Notes under the pieces: generated by a model
What the model was told of the DNA's origin: nothing
The model's input: only the letters and a program-made list of their open reading frames with translations
Database searches by the model: none
Program-made: the position numbers and the translations under genes
Part shown: positions 52,364 to 56,556 of the stretch, in pieces
Position numbering within the stretch: the first letter of the stretch is position 1
Layout of the letters: every line of letters begins with the position of its first letter
From: Verrucomicrobiaceae bacterium UBA2429
GTDB lineage: Bacteria; Verrucomicrobiota; Verrucomicrobiia; Verrucomicrobiales; Verrucomicrobiaceae
Direction: 5' to 3'
NCBI GenBank assembly: GCA_002343505.1
Contig: DDQZ01000048.1
Coordinates: 1 to 56,556, forward strand
DNA: 56,556 nt

Positions 52364-54340
52364 ATGGCAACCAACAGCAAACAAGCTCAGCCGACCGGCA
52401 AGGAAACTGACTTGTTCTACGAAGACCGGTTCTGGGAGCAGTATGTCGGGAAAAACTTAGTTTCGGACCCGGTTACAGCCATCGTGGAGTTGGTTGCCAA
52501 TTGCTGGGACGCTGGCGCGACACGTGTTGAAGTCACATGGCCTGACCAAGAAGCAAAAACGCTTCGAGTTGGTGATAATGGTGAAGGTATGACCCGCAAC
52601 GAGTTTTACCGTCGATGGGGAGGCATGAGCTACGACCGTATTCGCCATCAAGGATCGACCGTTGAAGTGCTGGTTGGCGACAGCGTTCGCACTCGAAAAG
52701 TCTTCGGTCGCAACGGGATCGGACGTTTCGCAGGTTTCTGTTTTGCAGCCCAATACACGGTCACAACGACCAAGGGCGGTAAACGTCATCAATTCTTGGT
52801 GCGGAAGGGGAGAAAGCAGCCACTCGAATTCCAAACGCTGGGAAGCACTGACGCTGGCGGTAAAGGCACCGAGATCGAGGTCGAAGCAACGAGCGTCAGT
52901 TTCCTGCCTGCCGACACTATTCGCACAGAACTTGGTAGGCGATTCCTTACCGATCCGTCGTTTCAAGTAGTGGTCAACGGAGTGAAGATCGCCTTTGAAG
53001 ACATTGAGGACAAAGGTCTCGAAACCATGACGGTAGCGGTGCCAGACCTCGGTTTGACCATCATAGTTAAAATCATCGACGCCCAGCGAACCGATAGAAC
53101 AGGGAAACAGCATGGCGTTGCCTGGCATGTGCTCAATCGGCTTGTTGGGGACTGTTGTTGGAAGGATCCAGAACAGCGATCCCTGCTTGATGGGCGTCGT
53201 GTAGAGGCCAAAAGGTTTACTTTCATCGTCGAAGCTGATGTTTTGCATGAAGCAGGTGCTGTAAAACCGGACTGGTCTGGCTTTGAAGAAGACAATCCGA
53301 CCTATCAAACGATCAATGCCGCCGTTCAGTCAGCCATCACCAAGAGGCTGCTCGAAGTGACAAAAGAGAAGCGCGACGAGACCACCAATAACGTGCGCCG
53401 GGCGTTCACACACCAAGTCCGGCAGATGTCGCTCATCAAACGAGAGCAGTGGAACACATTTGTGGAGAAAGTGGCCGAGGAATGTCCGCGTCTCACTGAG
53501 AACGAACTCAAAAGCGTCTCTGGCATTCTTGCCAATATGGAAGCCGCTTCATCGCAATACGGCCTACTCCAAAAGCTTCATGACATGAGCCCAGATCAAA
53601 TTGATGATCTACACAAGCTCTTGGACGAGTGGACCCTTGATATGGCGAAGCTTGTCCTTGATGAGATTCGCGACCGCATGAAGCTGATCGAAGAGCTTCG
53701 CATCAAAACAGCTCGCGAAAGCACACTCGAAGTTCAGGAACTACAGCCTTTGTTTCGCCAAGGACTCTGGATTTTTGGCCCAGAGTTTGAAACCATCCAT
53801 TACACCTCCAACGAGGGGATGACGACAGTCATTCGAGAACTGTTCGGAAGAAAAGATATTCGGGGATCGGGTAACCGGCCCGACTTTGCGATCCTCCCCG
53901 ATTCAACTGTTGGTTTCTACACCTACCCCGAATATGACGATCAAGGCGGTGAGGTCGGTCCCGCGAAGGTTGTGGTTGTGGAACTCAAAGCTCCCGATGT
54001 GCCAGTCGGCGATGAAGAGAAGGGTCAATGCTGGAAATATGTCCGTGAACTCTACGCCAAAGGAATGATCACCGAGCGCACACGAGTGCAAGGCTTCGTG
54101 TTAGGGCGCACGATCCGTCAAGTTGACCGCGAGGAACGCACAGAGATGAATGGCCGAGTGCGGATACTTCCTTTGGATTTCGAGTGGGTCTTGCAACGCG
54201 CGGATAGTCGGCTGCTGAAGCTTCGGGAGAAAATCAAGAACGCACCGTTCCTTCGTGAAGCCGGATTAGACAAGTTTTGTGCTGAGCCCGATTTACCGGA
54301 GGGTGAGTTGCCACTCGGGGATCAGGAGGTGGCAGCGTGA
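52364..54340 (+). CDS. GHKL ATPase fused to a Shedu/DUF4263-like PD-(D/E)xK nuclease domain
   Basis: 658 residues. The N-terminal Bergerat fold (about 30-240) is complete: motif I E42xxxN46 in TAIVELVANCWDAG, D71xGxG in VGDNGEGMTRNE, glycine motif GRNGIGRFAGF (115-125) and GKGTEIEV (167-174), as in MutL, Hsp90 and MORC. Residues of about 240-450 are a transducer-like part and long helices. The C-terminal part resembles the Shedu nuclease: VQELQPLFRQGLWIFGPEF (457-475), NRPDFAIL (D507), KVVVVELKAP (E540, K542) and GQCWKYVRELY (Q555). GC is visibly lower than in flanking genes, suggesting transfer. No signal peptide. The stop overlaps the GTG of the next frame. ATP-driven sensing with DNA cleavage, as in defence systems, is inferred. 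Confidence 0.85.
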   Translation: MATNSKQAQPTGKETDLFYEDRFWEQYVGKNLVSDPVTAIVELVANCWDAGATRVEVTWPDQEAKTLRVGDNGEGMTRNEFYRRWGGMSYDRIRHQGSTVEVLVGDSVRTRKVFGRNGIGRFAGFCFAAQYTVTTTKGGKRHQFLVRKGRKQPLEFQTLGSTDAGGKGTEIEVEATSVSFLPADTIRTELGRRFLTDPSFQVVVNGVKIAFEDIEDKGLETMTVAVPDLGLTIIVKIIDAQRTDRTGKQHGVAWHVLNRLVGDCCWKDPEQRSLLDGRRVEAKRFTFIVEADVLHEAGAVKPDWSGFEEDNPTYQTINAAVQSAITKRLLEVTKEKRDETTNNVRRAFTHQVRQMSLIKREQWNTFVEKVAEECPRLTENELKSVSGILANMEAASSQYGLLQKLHDMSPDQIDDLHKLLDEWTLDMAKLVLDEIRDRMKLIEELRIKTARESTLEVQELQPLFRQGLWIFGPEFETIHYTSNEGMTTVIRELFGRKDIRGSGNRPDFAILPDSTVGFYTYPEYDDQGGEVGPAKVVVVELKAPDVPVGDEEKGQCWKYVRELYAKGMITERTRVQGFVLGRTIRQVDREERTEMNGRVRILPLDFEWVLQRADSRLLKLREKIKNAPFLREAGLDKFCAEPDLPEGELPLGDQEVAA

Positions 54341-54417
54341 TTGACTACCTGGGCTATCTCAAAGGGGCGCTTTCGAATGTGAGTGATTTCAACTCCAAGT
54401 GGCCAAAAAGAAGATAG
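54337..54417 (+). pseudogene. Truncated second gene behind the GHKL-nuclease
   Basis: GTG at 54337-54339 overlaps the TGA of the preceding gene (GTGA), a classic coupled start. The frame reads MIDYLGYLKGALSNVSDFNS and ends KWPKRR at a TAG (54415-54417). Only 26 codons remain and the next 18 bp lead into the stop of a sulfatase on the other strand. The peptide is too short to act alone; it looks like the 5' stump of a partner gene lost by deletion. I cannot identify the partner. Confidence 0.5.
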
Positions 54418-54434
54418 GTGAACTGCCAATCACT

Positions 54435-55315
54435 TCAGGGGCGAAGGGGGCCGACTGTTTGTAGTCTGGCGGTGAGTTCTTTCACCATGTCGGCATGCTT
54501 CGCCGAGACATAGTGAAGCTCCTCGGGATCGGTTTCGTGATCGTAGAGTTCGGTTGGACCATCGCTCCAGCGGGTGAAGCGCCAGCGGGCGGTGCGGATG
54601 CTTTTGCCGTGAAGTTTGTCGCCACGCGTCACGAGCGTGAAGGCGGCGTCTTTGATGCTGGCGGTGGGATCGGCTAAAACAGGGCGCAAACTGTCTCCAG
54701 CGGCCGTGTGAGGCATTTTCAGGCCGCAGAAGTCGGCGACGGTCGGATACACATCAACGAACTCGGCGAGCGAGCGCGTCGTCTGGCCGCCTTTCATGCC
54801 TGGCGCGGCGATGATGAGCGGTGCACGGCAACTGCGCTCAAACAGCGTGTTTTTGTTCCACCACTGCCGCTCGCCCGTGTGGTAGCCGTGATCGCCGACG
54901 AAGACTACGATGGTTTTTTCCCAGAGCTGATGCTTGTCCAGCGCATCGAGCACGCGACCGAGCTGCGCATCCATGAAGCTGGTGCCCGCGCAGTAAGCGC
55001 GAAATAGCTCCTGCCACTCCTGCGATGTGAACTTGGCAAACGCCTCGCCGTAGTCGCCAAAGCCAACGCTCTCCTTCCGCCGGGCGTGATGTCGGCAGGA
55101 TCGCTCCAGGGCTTCAGCGAACCCGGTGGATACAGATCGAAGTATTTCTTCGGCGCGATGAAGGGATCATGCGGCTTCATAAACCCGCAGCCGATGAACC
55201 ATGGCGTGTCGCCGAGCTTCTCGATCATCGCCACCGTGGCGGAGGCGATCTGACCATCCGGCTGATCGTCATCCGAGCCATCCGCCGCGCTCCACTGACA
55301 CCATTTCAACGCTTA
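54435..55315 (-). pseudogene. Sulfatase pseudogene (iduronate-2-sulfatase-like), 5' end missing and frameshifted
   Basis: On the minus strand, 55309 downward reads [20 protein letters not shown] and later [20 protein letters not shown], typical of the middle of iduronate-sulfatase-like S1 enzymes. Near 55080 a one-base indel shifts the frame (after ADITPG to [18 protein letters not shown]). The rest, with [13 protein letters not shown] and [19 protein letters not shown], runs to the stop at 54435. The first 150 or so residues, including the CxPSR site, are gone: a stop lies just upstream of 55312. Nonfunctional. Confidence 0.85.
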
Positions 55316-55320
55316 ACCCT

Positions 55321-55393
55321 CGGTGTCATCACTTCTGAGGAAACGATCCCTTCCTCCCTCACCCTCTACGGTGTCATTTACTTTTGAGGCAAC
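55321..55393. repeat. Two direct repeats next to the sulfatase truncation
   Basis: CGGTGTCATCACTTCTGAGG (55321-55340) and CGGTGTCATTTACTTTTGAGG (55369-55389) are near-identical copies with a 48-bp period and one indel. They start 6 bp beyond the broken end of the sulfatase pseudogene. A remnant of an insertion-sequence end or other mobile element is possible; no transposase is present. Confidence 0.5.
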
Positions 55394-55568
55394 AAGCCCA
55401 AGCGCCAGGCGACGGGACGTAACCGCCCATGCCGTCCCGGTCATCCGGACGCGCGTCCCGCCCCTCCCCTCCGGAGTTTCCCTCGTGACGGCGAGTTCGT
55501 CCGCCACATTGCTATTGACGTGCCCGTCGCCATTGTTTCTCATCACGCCGTCAACGCGGCAATCGAAC

Positions 55569-56556
55569 ATGAAAACTTGGCTCCTACCTCTTCTCACTGG
55601 CGCGTGGTTTCTCTCCAGCACTTTCGGCCAGAGCCTTGATCGGGAGCAGGCCTTGAAGATCGGCTCAGACAATGACGGCGCTGGCAACGGCTCCTTTTGG
55701 TTTGAGCAAGGGGACGCATCGCCACCCTTCACTCACGCAGGGCATATCGTGATCTCCCGGGGCAGCCAGATTACGCTGACCGTGAACGGCCCAGGAACCG
55801 CCGGCCTCGGCGTGGATGCGCCTTACCATGACGAGAGCCAGACGCGCCTGGACTTCTTCACCTCCTCAAAGGGGACGGGATGGGTCGTGGCGCATGTCTT
55901 GAAGCCAGAGATCGCGGACACGCGGCCCGCCCCTCCCAAGGATGAGCGTCCAGCCGTCCATCAGGCCCTCTGTTCTGCGGCGGAACTCGCCATCCGGGAA
56001 GGCGACCTTGAATTTCTCAAAGTGCTGATCAAACGCGGGCTGCAAATTAACGAGGCTCTGGATTTCGAGGCGGGGCACACCGCGCTTCACCGTACGGTGT
56101 GGCATGGAGAGATCGACATCGTGAAATACCTGCTGGAGCAGGGTGCTGATCGCGAGGTACGGAATCGCTTTGGCGAGCGTCCCATCGACGAAGCGATCCA
56201 ACTCAAGGCGGACAAACTCTACCCCCTGCTGGCCAAACCACCGGCCAAGGACGAGCTGGTGGACGGGATTCCCGTCGGCGTCCTGGAGCAAGTGCTGCCG
56301 CGCGGCGCCGGGGATGGGGTCTTTTTTGTTTCGTGGGATGAGAAGGATCCCTCACCCGAACTCCTCGCCAGCATCCGCAAGATCCTCCCGAAGGCCCGCC
56401 CCGCATCCCGCATGAAGACCCTGGAGCGCCGCCCGCTCGGGGCGCATTCCTGGTATCAGGACAAGGACAACCGCGAATTCGGCAGCTTGATCGAAGTCAA
56501 GCTGGGCAGCACCGGCGAAATCTGGACGGCCCGGGTTCGCACCACGGTGGGGCCGG
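55569..56556 (+). CDS. Secreted ankyrin-repeat protein, 3' end beyond the window
   Basis: The frame from the ATG at 55569 is open for 329 codons to the window end. A signal peptide (MKTWLLPLLTGAWFLSSTFG-Q) is followed by an unassigned domain (about 22-130). At least two ankyrin repeats follow (about 140-215): LAIREGDLEFLKVLIKRGLQINE and TALHRTVWHGEIDIVKYLLEQGADREV. A further region (about 220-329) has no recognised fold. Ankyrin repeats bind proteins; partner unknown. Codon use is GC-rich, unlike the GHKL gene. Confidence 0.85.
   Translation, partial: MKTWLLPLLTGAWFLSSTFGQSLDREQALKIGSDNDGAGNGSFWFEQGDASPPFTHAGHIVISRGSQITLTVNGPGTAGLGVDAPYHDESQTRLDFFTSSKGTGWVVAHVLKPEIADTRPAPPKDERPAVHQALCSAAELAIREGDLEFLKVLIKRGLQINEALDFEAGHTALHRTVWHGEIDIVKYLLEQGADREVRNRFGERPIDEAIQLKADKLYPLLAKPPAKDELVDGIPVGVLEQVLPRGAGDGVFFVSWDEKDPSPELLASIRKILPKARPASRMKTLERRPLGAHSWYQDKDNREFGSLIEVKLGSTGEIWTARVRTTVGP

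Overview
The window looks like a chromosome segment of a GC-rich member of the Verrucomicrobia (Verrucomicrobiales, perhaps near Prosthecobacter or Verrucomicrobium). I infer this from gene content and protein style, not from a search: several secreted sulfatases, a sialate O-acetylesterase, Lys/Ala/Pro-rich extensions, a complete Tol-Pal cluster, two Amt transporters, a membrane pyrophosphatase, and weak or absent Shine-Dalgarno sequences. There is no rRNA operon, CRISPR array, complete transposase or prophage. One tRNA (Thr, CGT anticodon) is present.

Layout. 1-8.4 kb: the N-terminus of a sulfatase, a large secreted protein of unknown function, a dGTPase downstream of two OppB/OppC-type permeases, and a large exported M14 carboxypeptidase. 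8.4-15.7 kb: a hairpin repeat, a small gene with a near-consensus promoter almost touching its ATG, rimO, then nusA-infB-rbfA and a methyltransferase. 15.7-27.3 kb: sialate esterase, membrane-bound spermidine-synthase-like protein, esterase, tilS, a UvrD-type helicase, an apparently exported glutamate-racemase homologue, an ABC ATPase and a MoeB-rhodanese fusion. 27.3-31.1 kb: tolQ-tolR-tolA-tolB-pal on the minus strand behind one sigma70-like promoter. 31.2-41.9 kb: sugar isomerase, GT39-like glycosyltransferase, two amt genes each with a textbook sigma54 promoter and an intrinsic terminator, cstA, a TPM-domain protein and a K+-independent type proton pyrophosphatase. 42-47.4 kb: tRNA-Thr, a membrane-anchored protein, a PHP phosphatase with a histone-H1-like tail, a TPR-thioredoxin protein, a 46-residue Cys-rich membrane peptide and a GxxExxY protein.

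47.4-56.6 kb is the plastic, accessory end. It holds a decayed gene, two intact sulfatases, a non-coding gap with three strong inverted repeats, a PIN toxin/antitoxin pair, and a 658-residue protein that joins an N-terminal GHKL (Hsp90/MutL/MORC-type) ATPase to a C-terminal PD-(D/E)xK domain resembling Shedu/DUF4263. This last gene has visibly lower GC than its surroundings. Its stop codon overlaps the GTG start of a second reading frame that ends after 26 codons, probably the stump of a partner gene. Next comes a sulfatase pseudogene with its 5' part missing and a frameshift, bordered by direct repeats, and then an ankyrin protein that runs off the window. The ATPase-nuclease with its lost partner, next to a toxin-antitoxin pair, is the best candidate for an undescribed (defence-type) system.

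Regulation visible in the sequence: sigma54 control of ammonium uptake; a promoter shape shared by nusA and hppA (TTGCCR, 16-bp spacer, TAGACT), each followed by a terminator-like hairpin in the leader; and short-leader or leaderless promoters for two small genes.
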